Shown: positions 7,652 to 16,887, counted from the first letter of the stretch. The stretch: DNA of 64,000 nucleotides from Desulfitobacterium_A nosdiversum (GCF_049860565.1 NZ_CP172056.1:806001-870000), one strand, 5' to 3'. Notes: generated by a model not told the origin, from the sequence alone. Program-made: numbers and translations.

Positions 7652-9292
7652 TTAACTGTTGAGGATTTTTTGGGCCATTTCGTCTTGAATAGAGGTGATA
7701 AAGGGAATACCCGTTTCTTTTTCTGTTTCTCGGTTAGCTGTGGCGATATCTAGCCGGGACATTTCCGTTACGCTAAATTTACGGGCCCCGGCTAAGAACT
7801 GTTGCAGACCGCAAGCTAATTTATCAGCCATGGTCCAGAAGGCAATCGCGCCGTAGGGGATTTTCTTCATGGCTTCAGTACCGACGATGCTTTGAACGGA
7901 ATAATAACCGGCAAAGAGTTCCTCAGCCTTTGATCCGAGCTCGGTGACATTCTTAGGAAGAGAATCCCAATTTCCATTGACGATAGCCTTGCGATCAGGA
8001 CGCAGAACACCTTCAATATTTGAACCGAGAAAGGCTGGAATCATCGTTGCACGACCCATGCAGACGAGTTTGACAAAAGGAGCTCCAAGGGATAGTGCTT
8101 TGAAAATATGATCTTCGCGGGCAAGGCCACCGGCAAAGGCCATATCGACAACCTTATCTCCGCGAGAAGCAAGGATGTTTGCATATTCATAAGCCTTCGA
8201 ATGGAGGAGAATTGACGGAACGCCCCAAGTTTCCATCATGTTCCAAGGACTCATTCCTGTACCGCCTCCGGAACCATCGACGGTGAGCAAATCAAGTTTA
8301 GCCTCAGTGGCTAATTTAATAGCTGCAGCTAAAGCCTCCATGCCATAAGAGCCTGTTTTTAAGGTGATGCGTTTAAAACCAATGCTCCGTAAATAAGCTA
8401 CAGATTCGAGGAAGGATTTGCGTAATTCTTCGTAGTTTGAAAGATCCGTATATCCTAAACGGCTATGTCGGGCAAAGGAACGAATGGCGCCATTCCTAAA
8501 GGCCTCCTGTACATCGGCTTTTCTTGGATCAGGATCGACAATATATCCCCGATTGACGAGGAAGAGCGCATAATCTAAATCCGCCACCTGAATTTCTCCG
8601 CCGATATCCTTTGCACCTTGACCCCATTTTAATTCGATTATAACTTGGTCTCCATATTTATCAATGATATATTCAGCGACACCATTTCTTGTATCTTCAA
8701 CATTCATTTGAATGATAATGGCACCATAGCCGTCATAGTAATTTAAGTAAGTCTCAATTCGCCGTTCAAGTTCTGGGGCTTTTGAGATTCGCCCGTTTTC
8801 AATGATGGCCTGTTTATCAATTCCAGCTACGTTTTCTCCAACGACAATTGGAATACCAACGAGTGCAGCACCGATAGCGAAGGAGTCCCAATATTTCGAT
8901 GCAATAAAAGTCGACCCTAATGCGCCTGTCATGATGGGCATCCGAACTTTGGTTTTTACGTCTTGCCCAAAGCTGGTGCTAATATTCACATTTGGAAAAA
9001 TACAGTCATCCGGATCATTGGATAATCCTTGAGGAACGCCGTGAGCTCCATAGTTATAGCCCATAATGCGCAGTGAATTGTAAGAAACCCCTATATGAGT
9101 GGTATTACCACTCCCAGCAGTTACAGTACCGAAATCTCGCGGGTATAACATTTTGCGCCCTTTCAGGCTGGACATCCAGGTTTCACACTTTCCTTGGCAA
9201 TCTGAACGGCAAAGTGTGCATAAGCCCGACTCCGCAGGATTTCCGCGGTTCACTGTACCAAGAGCATCATTGGATTTTGACCATTGAATCAT
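7652..9292 (-). CDS. Stand-alone glutamate-synthase-like FMN-binding domain protein
   Basis: A 546-residue protein matching the FMN-binding TIM-barrel domain of the glutamate synthase large subunit. Visible parts are MPIMTGALGSTFIAS, VVGENVAG, ELKWGQGAKDIGG and the phosphate-binding TVDGSGGGTGMSPW followed by DMAFAGGLAREDHIFKAL. The usual 3Fe-4S motif of GltB (CHLNTCPVG type) after the barrel is absent; here the chain reads KLVCMGRATMIPAFLG. Instead there is an N-terminal cysteine cluster, CTLCRSDCQGKCETW, near residue 25. No glutaminase domain or small subunit is present. The ATG follows GGGGGGATT. Enzymatic role unknown; an FMN oxidoreductase acting on a glutamate-like or alternative substrate is possible. 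Confidence 0.85.
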   Translation of the reverse strand: MIQWSKSNDALGTVNRGNPAESGLCTLCRSDCQGKCETWMSSLKGRKMLYPRDFGTVTAGSGNTTHIGVSYNSLRIMGYNYGAHGVPQGLSNDPDDCIFPNVNISTSFGQDVKTKVRMPIMTGALGSTFIASKYWDSFAIGAALVGIPIVVGENVAGIDKQAIIENGRISKAPELERRIETYLNYYDGYGAIIIQMNVEDTRNGVAEYIIDKYGDQVIIELKWGQGAKDIGGEIQVADLDYALFLVNRGYIVDPDPRKADVQEAFRNGAIRSFARHSRLGYTDLSNYEELRKSFLESVAYLRSIGFKRITLKTGSYGMEALAAAIKLATEAKLDLLTVDGSGGGTGMSPWNMMETWGVPSILLHSKAYEYANILASRGDKVVDMAFAGGLAREDHIFKALSLGAPFVKLVCMGRATMIPAFLGSNIEGVLRPDRKAIVNGNWDSLPKNVTELGSKAEELFAGYYSVQSIVGTEAMKKIPYGAIAFWTMADKLACGLQQFLAGARKFSVTEMSRLDIATANRETEKETGIPFITSIQDEMAQKILNS

Positions 9293-9576
9293 TGTAATCC
9301 CCCCATCTTTATTAGAACGATACCCTTACTTATACCATTCTAACCTAGATATTCCACATTGTGAACCTATGTTCGTAAATGTATTTTGAATACATCATAT
9401 TAAATATTTGATCCTAATGTGGTACAATCAATGAATGAAATTATTACTTAGGAGAATGCAGGAGATTTACTTTTTAAAGTGGAAATTATTTTCTGCTTGT
9501 CCTTAATGAAAATGTAATGTTAGTAAACAGGCCAATTTAAACATAATAGAAAAGGGCAGTGAAGGGAGTTTTTCGG

Positions 9577-10968
9577 ATGAAGAGCACTTTGGTTAAAAGT
9601 ATTTTTCGAAACCCAGCTCAGTATTTAAATCAAGAGATAGAAATTTCAGGATGGATTCGAACCTCGCGAGCCTCAAAGGCCTTTGGTTTTATTGAGTTAA
9701 ACGATGGAACTTTTTTTAAAAATCTTCAAGTTGTATTCGAAGAGGGTATGGAAAATTTTGCGGAGATCGCAAAATTGGCAACGGGCACCTCAATCATTGT
9801 TAAAGGTATTTTGGCTGAATCATTGGGAGCAAAACAACCGTTTGAACTCAAAGCGCAAAGCATCATTGTTGAGGGAGAATGCGCTTCAGATTATCCGCTC
9901 CAAAAGAAGAGGCATTCCTTTGAATATCTCCGTACTATTGCTCATTTGCGTCCTCGTACGAATAGCTTTTCTGCGGTCTTCCGGGTTCGTTCTTTAGTTG
10001 CTTTTGCGATTCATCAATTTTTTCAAGAAAAAGGCTTCGTTTATGTTCACACTCCAATCATCACCGGGAGTGATGCCGAGGGAGCCGGAGAAATGTTTCA
10101 TGTGACTACTTTAGATTTAGATGCACCGCCTCGGACAGAAGAAGGAAAGATTGATTACAGCAGGGATTTTTTTGGGCGGGAAACCAATCTTACCGTGAGC
10201 GGACAACTTAATGTTGAAACTTATTGTATGGCGTTTCGGAACGTCTATACTTTTGGCCCCACCTTTCGGGCAGAAAACTCCAATACCGCTCGACATGCGG
10301 CAGAATTCTGGATGATTGAACCGGAGATCGCCTTTGCAGACTTAGAGGATGATATGGAATTAGCAGAGGACATGATTAAGTATGTCATTAATTATGTCCT
10401 AGAAAATGCACCGGAGGAAATGGCTTTCTTTAACGAATTCGTCGATAAAAACTTGCTTGATCGTCTGCAGAATATTGTTCAAGCCAGTTTTGAAAGAGTT
10501 ACATATACCCGGGCCATCGAGTTATTAGAAAAAGCGAAAGATAAATTTGAATATCCCGTAGAATGGGGAACAGATTTGCAGACCGAGCATGAACGTTATC
10601 TAACGGAACAGGTTTTCAAAAAACCAATCTTTGTTATTGATTATCCCAAAGAAATCAAAGCCTTCTATATGCGGCTGAATGAAGACCGGAAGACTGTTGC
10701 AGCGATGGATCTTCTTGTCCCGGGAATCGGTGAAATTATTGGCGGAAGCCAACGTGAAGAACGATTAGATGTTCTCGAAAAAAGAATGGATGAACTCGGA
10801 CTTAAGAAAGAAGATTATGCCTGGTATCTTGATTTGCGCAAATATGGCGGAACACGTCATGCCGGCTACGGCTTAGGCTTCGAACGAATCATCATGTACC
10901 TGACAGGAATTTCAAATATCCGTGATGTAATAGCCTTCCCAAGAACAGTTAACAATGCCGATTTTTAA
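9577..10968 (+). CDS. asnS: Asparaginyl-tRNA synthetase
   Basis: Class IIb synthetase that charges tRNA-Asn. It has an N-terminal OB-fold anticodon domain (EIEISGWIRTSRASKAFGFI), motif 2 (YTFGPTFRAENSNT, near residue 230) and motif 3 (YGLGFERIIMYLTG) near the C-terminus. Its 463 residues are typical. I chose the ATG at 9577 because GAAGGGAG lies 9 nt before it; the GTG at 9559 overlaps the upstream side of that site. No T-box leader is visible in the 284 bp upstream. It is divergent from the FMN protein gene. Confidence 0.97.
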   Translation: MKSTLVKSIFRNPAQYLNQEIEISGWIRTSRASKAFGFIELNDGTFFKNLQVVFEEGMENFAEIAKLATGTSIIVKGILAESLGAKQPFELKAQSIIVEGECASDYPLQKKRHSFEYLRTIAHLRPRTNSFSAVFRVRSLVAFAIHQFFQEKGFVYVHTPIITGSDAEGAGEMFHVTTLDLDAPPRTEEGKIDYSRDFFGRETNLTVSGQLNVETYCMAFRNVYTFGPTFRAENSNTARHAAEFWMIEPEIAFADLEDDMELAEDMIKYVINYVLENAPEEMAFFNEFVDKNLLDRLQNIVQASFERVTYTRAIELLEKAKDKFEYPVEWGTDLQTEHERYLTEQVFKKPIFVIDYPKEIKAFYMRLNEDRKTVAAMDLLVPGIGEIIGGSQREERLDVLEKRMDELGLKKEDYAWYLDLRKYGGTRHAGYGLGFERIIMYLTGISNIRDVIAFPRTVNNADF

Positions 10969-11043
10969 GACAGATTTAAAACTCCATAATAACCGAATCG
11001 CAAGTTTAGTAATAGCACATATTTCTCTAAATCAGGGTACAAA

Positions 11044-11085
11044 AAGGACATTAGTTTTAGATTATTTCTCAAAACTAATGTCCTT
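11044..11085. terminator. Bidirectional terminator between asnS and lepB
   Basis: A perfect 15-bp stem, AAGGACATTAGTTTT with its complement at 11071-11085, lies between convergent genes. It is preceded by A-rich and followed by T-rich sequence. Confidence 0.85.
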
Positions 11086-11103
11086 AAATTTTAATAGACT
11101 AAA

Positions 11104-11640
11104 TTATTTTGCCAAGTAACCAAAACTCTTAAGCGGCCAAATTCTAATTAATGCTCTTCCGACAATATTATCCTTTGGTAAAGCTCCCCAGTAATGACTG
11201 TCGAGACTTTGATTTCGATTATCGCCTAAAACGAAATATGAATTTTCAGGTACGATAGTAGGACCATAAGTGTAGTTCGGCTTTTCCATTTCATAAGGTT
11301 CGCTTAGTTCGGAACCATTAATGAATACTTTGCCATTCTTAATTTCCACTGTTTCTCCGGGAAGACCAATAACTCGTTTGATCCAATCTGTTCCGCTGGA
11401 ATCCACTTCTGAAGGTGGACGGAACACAATGATATCGCCTCTGTTTATATTAGAGAACTTAAAAGCTATCTTATCGACGACTACTCTATCCTGTAATTGA
11501 ATTGTAGGCAGCATAGAAGGTGTTGGAATAACGCTTGCTTCTACTACTGTACTGCGCAAACCCCATGACAATACCAATGCAAATACAATTATTTCAATAT
11601 AATCTAAAACTGTTCTTCCGATACTTTTCTTAGTTGACAT
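11104..11640 (-). CDS. lepB: Signal peptidase I
   Basis: Membrane-bound Ser/Lys protease that removes signal peptides from secreted preproteins. The single N-terminal membrane segment spans roughly residues 13-30. The catalytic Ser42 is in TPSMLPTI and the general-base Lys88 in DWIKRVIGLPGE. Box E is YFVLGDNRNQSLDSHYWG. At 178 residues it is the short Gram-positive form. It is monocistronic, with its start facing the sleB promoter region. Confidence 0.96.
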   Translation of the reverse strand: MSTKKSIGRTVLDYIEIIVFALVLSWGLRSTVVEASVIPTPSMLPTIQLQDRVVVDKIAFKFSNINRGDIIVFRPPSEVDSSGTDWIKRVIGLPGETVEIKNGKVFINGSELSEPYEMEKPNYTYGPTIVPENSYFVLGDNRNQSLDSHYWGALPKDNIVGRALIRIWPLKSFGYLAK

Positions 11641-11854
11641 TTCATTCCTCCATTCTAAATTTTTTATCGTTCATTTAAGTCTGTATTATTAAATAATTTT
11701 CTTGGGTTTATTACATTTTATACCATGTAACCTTTTAATAAAAGGGTCTGGAATATTTAATACCCCAGGTTAGTTTTTTTATTGCTTTGATTTGGATAAT
11801 TTAACAAAAGTTAGCCACACTAAAAGAGAAATCTTTCAAGTGAGGTGAGGAGCA

Positions 11855-12538
11855 ATGACACGCAAGAAACTTTGGGTCGGGGGGCTTGCTCTGATTCTGG
11901 CCTTAGCATTGTCAAGTGTAGCTTATGGCGCATTAGGCGACCGTTTGTTAGGCAAAGGTTCAAATGGATCTGAGGTCAGGGAGTTGCAAAAGCGGTTAAC
12001 TCAGATGGGTTATGTTGTTGGCCCGCTCGACGGAAAATTTGGGTCTAAAACTCAAGCAGCGGTCCGTAGATTTCAGCAGGATCACGGACTGAAAGTGGAT
12101 GGTTTAGCCGGGACAGTAACGATAACCGAATTGAAACGCTTAACGGGTGAAAGTACAACCTCCTCAGGGAAGCCTGTCGGTTCTAAAAATGTGGATATCA
12201 ATCTCTTAGCCCGGCTGGTAAATGGCGAGGCCAGGGGGGAACCCTACCAGGGGCAAGTCGCAGTCGCCGCAGTTGTTTTAAATCGGATAAAGGATCCGGC
12301 ATTCCCGAAAACGGTTGCAGATATCGTTTACCAACCGGGAGCCTTTTCGTGTGTAAATGACGGACAAATCAATTTAGCTCCTCAGTCATCAGCGATTAAG
12401 GCGGCCAGTGAAGCGGCGAATGGATCAGATCCTTCTAAAGGAGCGCTCTATTTCTTCAATCCGTCTAAAACCTCAAACAAATATATTTGGTCACGGCCGC
12501 AAATATTGCAAATCGGCAATCATATCTTTACTCGGTAG
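11855..12538 (+). CDS. sleB: Spore cortex-lytic enzyme SleB
   Basis: Germination-specific lytic transglycosylase that degrades spore cortex peptidoglycan. It has an N-terminal signal sequence (about residues 1-25), a PG_binding_1 domain (residues 34-95, GSEVRELQKRLTQMGYVVGP and GLKVDGLAGTVTITELKRL), and a hydrolase_2 catalytic domain from about residue 110 with the key glutamate in VNGEARGEPYQGQVAVAAVV. Its 227 residues are slightly shorter than B. subtilis SleB. The start is an ATG after GAGGTGAGG. ypeB follows 11 bp downstream, as in other sporeformers. Confidence 0.95.
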   Translation: MTRKKLWVGGLALILALALSSVAYGALGDRLLGKGSNGSEVRELQKRLTQMGYVVGPLDGKFGSKTQAAVRRFQQDHGLKVDGLAGTVTITELKRLTGESTTSSGKPVGSKNVDINLLARLVNGEARGEPYQGQVAVAAVVLNRIKDPAFPKTVADIVYQPGAFSCVNDGQINLAPQSSAIKAASEAANGSDPSKGALYFFNPSKTSNKYIWSRPQILQIGNHIFTR

Positions 12539-12549
12539 GAGGGAAAGGC

Positions 12550-13914
12550 ATGGACAGAAAATTTTGGTATGGTCTTTTAGGGATTGCCCTTATTCTCTCT
12601 CTAGGCTGGGGAATTAATGAATACCGGCAGGCGGAGAATTTGCGGCTGACAACAGAAAATCAAAATCAACGCGCCTTTAGAGATTTAGCCAGTCATATGG
12701 ACCAACTGGAAACAGATTTATCGAAAGGTCAGGTTGCTTCCACTGCAAACCAAAAGGTACTTTACTTAAGTCAAGCCGGGAGCAATAGTGAGGCCGCTAT
12801 GAAGGATTTAGCCCAGCTGCCGGCAGAGGATAATGGCTTGAGTTATGTAGGACAATTTCTGAACCAAGTCGGTGATTTTTCCCGAAATGCTGCACATAAG
12901 GTAGCGATCGGGTCTAATTTAACAAATGAAGAAGAGAAAACATTAGCTGATGTGCATGATCGTCTTCTTTCCGCCAATCGCAAAGTTCAAGACCTTCTTG
13001 TACGGGTAGATACTGAAAACCTAGCATGGGCAAATAAGCCTGCTGCAACGTGGAAAAAGCTAGGCTTCAGTAAAACCCAAATTGCAGAAGCAGCTGCCGA
13101 GGGACAGGATGTTCAAGCGAGTTCCGTGCGCTCCGGCTTGGATCAGCTCAATGCCAGCCTGCAAAAATTGCCTCCTTTCTCCTATACTGGAGAATTTGCA
13201 ACACGCTCTGTCGCAGAGCCTTTGGGTTTGCCGACTCAAGAAGTGAATAAGGATAAATCCCTTGAAGTTGCCAAGGACTTTTTAAATAAAATAGGGTCGC
13301 CTGGTGTAAACCTTGAGTTTGCCGGTGTCAGCTCAGGACCGATGGGCGGGTATCTCTGGCGGCAAGGGGATATCAGCCTCACAGTCAGCAAGCGGGGCGG
13401 CGTAGTCACTGATTATTCGAACCAAAGGTCGCTGCAGGAAAGAACTTTAACAGTTGAACAAGCGAAAAACAAGGCTTTATCGACGTTGGACAACTTGGGA
13501 TGGAAATTGGTTCCGACCTCAATTGAAGACTATGGCGGTTACCTCCGGCTTGAGGTTGTCGATGAAAAGGATAAGGTGCGTTATTACCCAGATAAAATTC
13601 GTTTAACTGTTACTTTGGATAATGGTCAAATTACTGCTTATGATGCAACACCCTATTGGGCATATCATTATCAGAGGAAGTTCTCGGCAAAAATTTCAGC
13701 CGATGAGGCTAAGACAAAGCTGCGGAGCGGTTTTCAGATCAAGGAAACAAGATTGGCAGTTATTCCGGTTTTAGGGAACCGTGAAGTATTAGCTTATGAA
13801 TTCCGCGGAACATACCAAGGTGAGGAGTATCTCGTATATATCAATGCCGAAAGCGGTCTTGAAGAAAAAATTCAGCGGATCATTAAGACTCCGCGCGGAG
13901 AATACCTGCAGTAG
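12550..13914 (+). CDS. ypeB: Germination protein YpeB
   Basis: A 454-residue spore protein required for assembly and protection of SleB in the spore; the two proteins stabilise each other. It has an N-terminal membrane anchor (FWYGLLGIALILSLGWG), a long helical middle region and PepSY-like domains in the C-terminal half (LTVEQAKNKALSTLDNLGWK and ISADEAKTKLRSGFQIKE). I chose the ATG at 12550, which follows GGAGGGAAAGGC; a longer frame from 12487 overlaps sleB and has no ribosome binding site. It forms an operon with sleB and ends before a clear terminator. Confidence 0.96.
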   Translation: MDRKFWYGLLGIALILSLGWGINEYRQAENLRLTTENQNQRAFRDLASHMDQLETDLSKGQVASTANQKVLYLSQAGSNSEAAMKDLAQLPAEDNGLSYVGQFLNQVGDFSRNAAHKVAIGSNLTNEEEKTLADVHDRLLSANRKVQDLLVRVDTENLAWANKPAATWKKLGFSKTQIAEAAAEGQDVQASSVRSGLDQLNASLQKLPPFSYTGEFATRSVAEPLGLPTQEVNKDKSLEVAKDFLNKIGSPGVNLEFAGVSSGPMGGYLWRQGDISLTVSKRGGVVTDYSNQRSLQERTLTVEQAKNKALSTLDNLGWKLVPTSIEDYGGYLRLEVVDEKDKVRYYPDKIRLTVTLDNGQITAYDATPYWAYHYQRKFSAKISADEAKTKLRSGFQIKETRLAVIPVLGNREVLAYEFRGTYQGEEYLVYINAESGLEEKIQRIIKTPRGEYLQ

Positions 13915-13963
13915 ACAATCATTAAGATTTAGTTTTTCTGATTTAGAACCCGAAAAGAATGGG

Positions 13964-14008
13964 AAGATTAGAGAGGGCAGCTTACCCTCTCTAATCTTTT
14001 AATTTTTA
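13964..14008 (+). terminator. Terminator of sleB-ypeB
   Basis: A 14-bp stem, AAGATTAGAGAGGG with CCCTCTCTAATCTT, with a 7-nt loop, is followed by TTAATTTTT. Confidence 0.92.
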
Positions 14009-14049
14009 ACTGCTGTTGGAGCAATACAACATGCATTTTAAAATAAAAT

Positions 14050-14079
14050 CTGACAGAATAGCCTAATGTGAGCTATAAT
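14050..14079 (+). promoter_or_regulatory. Promoter of ywiB-argS
   Basis: CTGACA at 14050-14055 and TATAAT at 14074-14079 are separated by 18 bp. It lies between the ypeB terminator and the ywiB start. Confidence 0.7.
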
Positions 14080-14116
14080 TTTTATAGATATTCTTTAGAA
14101 GAAAGGAAAAAGGTCT

Positions 14117-14548
14117 TTGAGTAAGGCGGTAAAGATCGAGATCATCGGGACACAGGTGTATTCCGATGGTCGGGTGGATAAAGTAAAATATCAAGCTGCG
14201 GGTTCATTTCAGAAACGGCAGGGGAAATTTATAATAATATATCAAGAGCCTATAGAAACAGGAATGACTGGAGTTTCCACGGTTCTTAAAACGGAAGAGA
14301 ATAGAATAATCCTTAATCGTATGGGTGGTGCTGAATTTCGTCAGGTATTTGAGCCGGGGATTCTCCATCACTCCAACTATGTAACCTCATTTGCTTCAAT
14401 TTATATGAGCACATTGACTGAGGAAATGGAGATTAACTTGACAGAGCAAGGCGGACATATTACTCTAAAATATAACCTATTCGCGAATGATGAAAAGGTA
14501 AGTGATAATATGCTGGAGATTAATATAAAGGAGGATACTCCTCAATGA
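14117..14548 (+). CDS. ywiB: DUF1934 (YwiB-family) beta-barrel protein
   Basis: A 143-residue protein of the DUF1934 family, which folds as a small lipocalin-like beta barrel. Biochemical role is not known. Diagnostic stretches are KIEIIGTQVYSDGRVDKVKY, YQEPIETGMTGVSTVLK, NRMGGAEFRQVFEPG and HITLKYNLFANDEKVSDN. The start is a TTG after GAAAGGAAAAAGG. Its TGA overlaps the argS ATG (ATGA), so the two are translationally coupled, the same pairing as ywiB-argS in Bacillus. Confidence 0.9.
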   Translation: MSKAVKIEIIGTQVYSDGRVDKVKYQAAGSFQKRQGKFIIIYQEPIETGMTGVSTVLKTEENRIILNRMGGAEFRQVFEPGILHHSNYVTSFASIYMSTLTEEMEINLTEQGGHITLKYNLFANDEKVSDNMLEINIKEDTPQ

Positions 14549-16230
14549 GTTTATATGAAGAAATTAAGGAAAAAGTTATAGCTAATTTGACTAATGCAGC
14601 TAAAACAGCACAAAATGCCGGAGATCTAACATTTGAAAATTTACCGAATTTTGTTTTAGAAGAACCTCGGGAAAAACAGCATGGGGATCTTGCAACTAAT
14701 TTAGCGATGGTTTTAACGAAACAGGCGCGTAAGTCTCCTCGTGAAATTGCGGGAATACTTTTAAAGCACTTTCAAACAGAGGGAACGTGGATTCAATCGC
14801 ACGAAATTGCAGGACCAGGTTTTATAAATTTTAAGCTTGACCCAACGTGGTTAACTGGAGTGATTCCTCAGATCTTGAACCAAGGTGAAGATTATGGCAA
14901 GGTAAACCTAGGCCAGGGGCAGAAAGTTCAAGTTGAATTTGTAAGTGCTAACCCGACTGGATTGTTACATATGGGAAATGCACGCGGCGCAGCTTTAGGA
15001 GACAGCTTGGCCTCCCTCTTAACTGCTGCCGGATATGAAGTAAGCCGTGAGTTCTATATTAATGATGCAGGCAATCAGATTCATAATTTTGCACTCTCCT
15101 TGGAAGCTCGCTATTTGCAGCAATTAGGACAAGATGTTCCTTTTCCTGAAGGGGGATACCATGGGGAAGACCTGATTGATACGGTAAAAGGATTGATTGC
15201 TAAGGTAGGAGATAAATACCTTAATATTGAGGTTGAGCTTCGGCGCGAGTTTTTAGTTCGTTATGCTTTGGAGGAAAAACTTATAAATATCCGTCAAACT
15301 CTTGCCGATATGGGAGTTCATTATGACGTTTGGTTCAGCGAGCAATCCCTCCATGATTCGGGAGCTGTTAAAAAGGCAATGGAGGATATGGAGAAGCAAG
15401 GGTATATCTATGAAAAAGAGGGAGCCCTTTGGTTGAAGTCTACCCTTTTTGGTGATGAGAAAGATGAGGTTGTGGTTCGCAGTAATGGAACGCCGACCTA
15501 TTTTGCAGCGGATATCGCTTATCATCGCAATAAATTTGAACGCGGATTTGACCGTGTCATCAATATTTGGGGAGCAGATCATCATGGACATGTTGCCCGT
15601 ATGAAGGGAGCAATGTCTGCCCTCGGTTATAATCCGGATAATCTGCAAATCATTTTGATGCAGCTTGTGCGCTTGATTCAAGATGGTGAAGTCGTCCGGA
15701 TGTCTAAACGCTCAGGTCAATATATTACATTGCGGGAATTGATGGAGGAAGTCGGCAAGGATGCCGCACGCTTCTTCTTTATTATGCGGGATCCCGATTC
15801 TACCGTTGAATTTGATCTTGATTTAGCGAAAGCAGAGTCATCGGATAATCCGGTCTACTATGTGCAATATGCTTATGCGCGCCTATGCAGTATTCTGCGG
15901 CAGGCTGAAGAATCCGGTTATTCCTATTCCGGGATTCCGACAAAAGAAGAACTCGCCCTCTTAAATAGTACGGAGGAACAGGAGCTTCTTAAGAAAATGG
16001 CCGATTTGCCGGGTGAAATTGCTACGGCTGCACGTCTTATGGAGCCCCACCGTTTAGCCCGTTATGTTTTAGACTTAGCAGCGCTCTTTCATAGTTTTTA
16101 TAACAGTCAACGGGTATTGGTTGATGAGGAAGACTTACGAAAGGTACGTTTGGCTTTAGTCTGTTCGACAAAGCAAGTTTTAGCCAATGTCTTGGCAATT
16201 TTAGGAGTTACAGCACCGGAAAGAATGTAG
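14545..16230 (+). CDS. argS: Arginyl-tRNA synthetase
   Basis: Class Ia synthetase that charges tRNA-Arg; like its family it should need the tRNA for amino acid activation. It has the N-terminal additional domain, the HIGH-type motif in SANPTGLLHMGNARG (near residue 140), RMSKRSGQYITL as the KMSKS-type loop, and the DALR anticodon-binding domain at the C-terminus (VYYVQYAYARLCSIL onward). Length is 561 residues, normal. It overlaps ywiB by 4 nt. Confidence 0.97.
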   Translation: MSLYEEIKEKVIANLTNAAKTAQNAGDLTFENLPNFVLEEPREKQHGDLATNLAMVLTKQARKSPREIAGILLKHFQTEGTWIQSHEIAGPGFINFKLDPTWLTGVIPQILNQGEDYGKVNLGQGQKVQVEFVSANPTGLLHMGNARGAALGDSLASLLTAAGYEVSREFYINDAGNQIHNFALSLEARYLQQLGQDVPFPEGGYHGEDLIDTVKGLIAKVGDKYLNIEVELRREFLVRYALEEKLINIRQTLADMGVHYDVWFSEQSLHDSGAVKKAMEDMEKQGYIYEKEGALWLKSTLFGDEKDEVVVRSNGTPTYFAADIAYHRNKFERGFDRVINIWGADHHGHVARMKGAMSALGYNPDNLQIILMQLVRLIQDGEVVRMSKRSGQYITLRELMEEVGKDAARFFFIMRDPDSTVEFDLDLAKAESSDNPVYYVQYAYARLCSILRQAEESGYSYSGIPTKEELALLNSTEEQELLKKMADLPGEIATAARLMEPHRLARYVLDLAALFHSFYNSQRVLVDEEDLRKVRLALVCSTKQVLANVLAILGVTAPERM

Positions 16231-16344
16231 TGTGTAAATTATAATTTTTCTTAATTCCCTTTTCAGTTAGGCAGGAAATATTTAGGGATGGGTCGAATAT
16301 AATGATTTAAATTTCGATGCAGCTGAGAAGGGCGGTGGGATTAT

Positions 16345-16779
16345 TTGACCCATTCCAATACACCGAAAGCACAAAGTTCTGAGGTGGATATTGCCTATCA
16401 ACTACTATTAGATCAAGGCCGTTCTCGAAACTACTTTGACTTAATTCAAGACGTTCTTAAATTAAGAAATCTTGAAATGGAGCCAGATCGAGTTTCGGCA
16501 GTATTAACACAAATCAACTTGGATTCTCGTTTTGCGTATTTGGGAAAGGGCGAATGGGGGCTTAGAGCTTGGACGCCGAGCCGCAGTCCTCGCAAATCGT
16601 CATCATCCGTGAATCTTTTAAACAAAGAATCAGTCAATGAAGAGGATGAGACTGACTTAGAAGACGAGGAAGAAAAGGAATTGCTCCTTGATGATTCTGA
16701 GGAAGATTCAGATTCCTTTGAGGAGGATGATTCCTATGCGGAGCCGTCTCACCGACCAAATGATGATTCATGGAATTAG
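16345..16779 (+). CDS. rpoE: DNA-directed RNA polymerase delta subunit
   Basis: Firmicute-specific RNA polymerase subunit that speeds enzyme recycling and destabilises open complexes. The N-terminal HARE-HTH domain covers about residues 12-75 (DIAYQLLLDQGRSRNYFDLI, RFAYLGKGEWGLRAW). The last 50 residues or so are an extremely acidic, disordered Asp/Glu tail, which is the family signature. The start is a TTG after AAGGGCGGTGGGA. It lies between argS and pyrG, the same position as in Bacillus. Confidence 0.95.
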   Translation: MTHSNTPKAQSSEVDIAYQLLLDQGRSRNYFDLIQDVLKLRNLEMEPDRVSAVLTQINLDSRFAYLGKGEWGLRAWTPSRSPRKSSSSVNLLNKESVNEEDETDLEDEEEKELLLDDSEEDSDSFEEDDSYAEPSHRPNDDSWN

Positions 16780-16803
16780 TTTGCCGTTTTAGGATGCTTT
16801 ATA

Positions 16804-16832
16804 TTGACAGAGCTGACTAATATGGCTAGAAT
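16804..16832 (+). promoter_or_regulatory. Strong promoter of the pyrG leader
   Basis: TTGACA at 16804-16809, a 17-bp spacer and TAGAAT at 16827-16832 begin 25 bp after the rpoE stop. The expected start lies in ATAGTGGGAAAAAA (16838-16845). An intrinsic terminator follows only about 15 bp later, so transcripts from here must pass it to reach pyrG. Confidence 0.8.
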
Positions 16833-16851
16833 GAAGCATAGTGGGAAAAAA

Positions 16852-16887
16852 TAAAGCTAGTGCGTCTTGCGGACTAGCTTTTTTTAT
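16852..16887 (+). terminator. Terminator/attenuator between rpoE and pyrG
   Basis: The stem AAAGCTAGT with ACTAGCTTT is followed by TTTTTATGTTTTTTG. It may end rpoE transcripts and also act as the attenuator of the pyrG leader that begins upstream. Confidence 0.9.

Noticed and set aside
9300..9576. T-box leader for asnS
   Set aside because: No T-box (TGGNACCGCG-type) sequence or specifier stem-terminator is visible; the same search failed for glnS and argS.
15253..15681. 142-residue minus-strand open frame inside argS
   Set aside because: Shadow of argS codon usage; no start signal and no recognisable domain.
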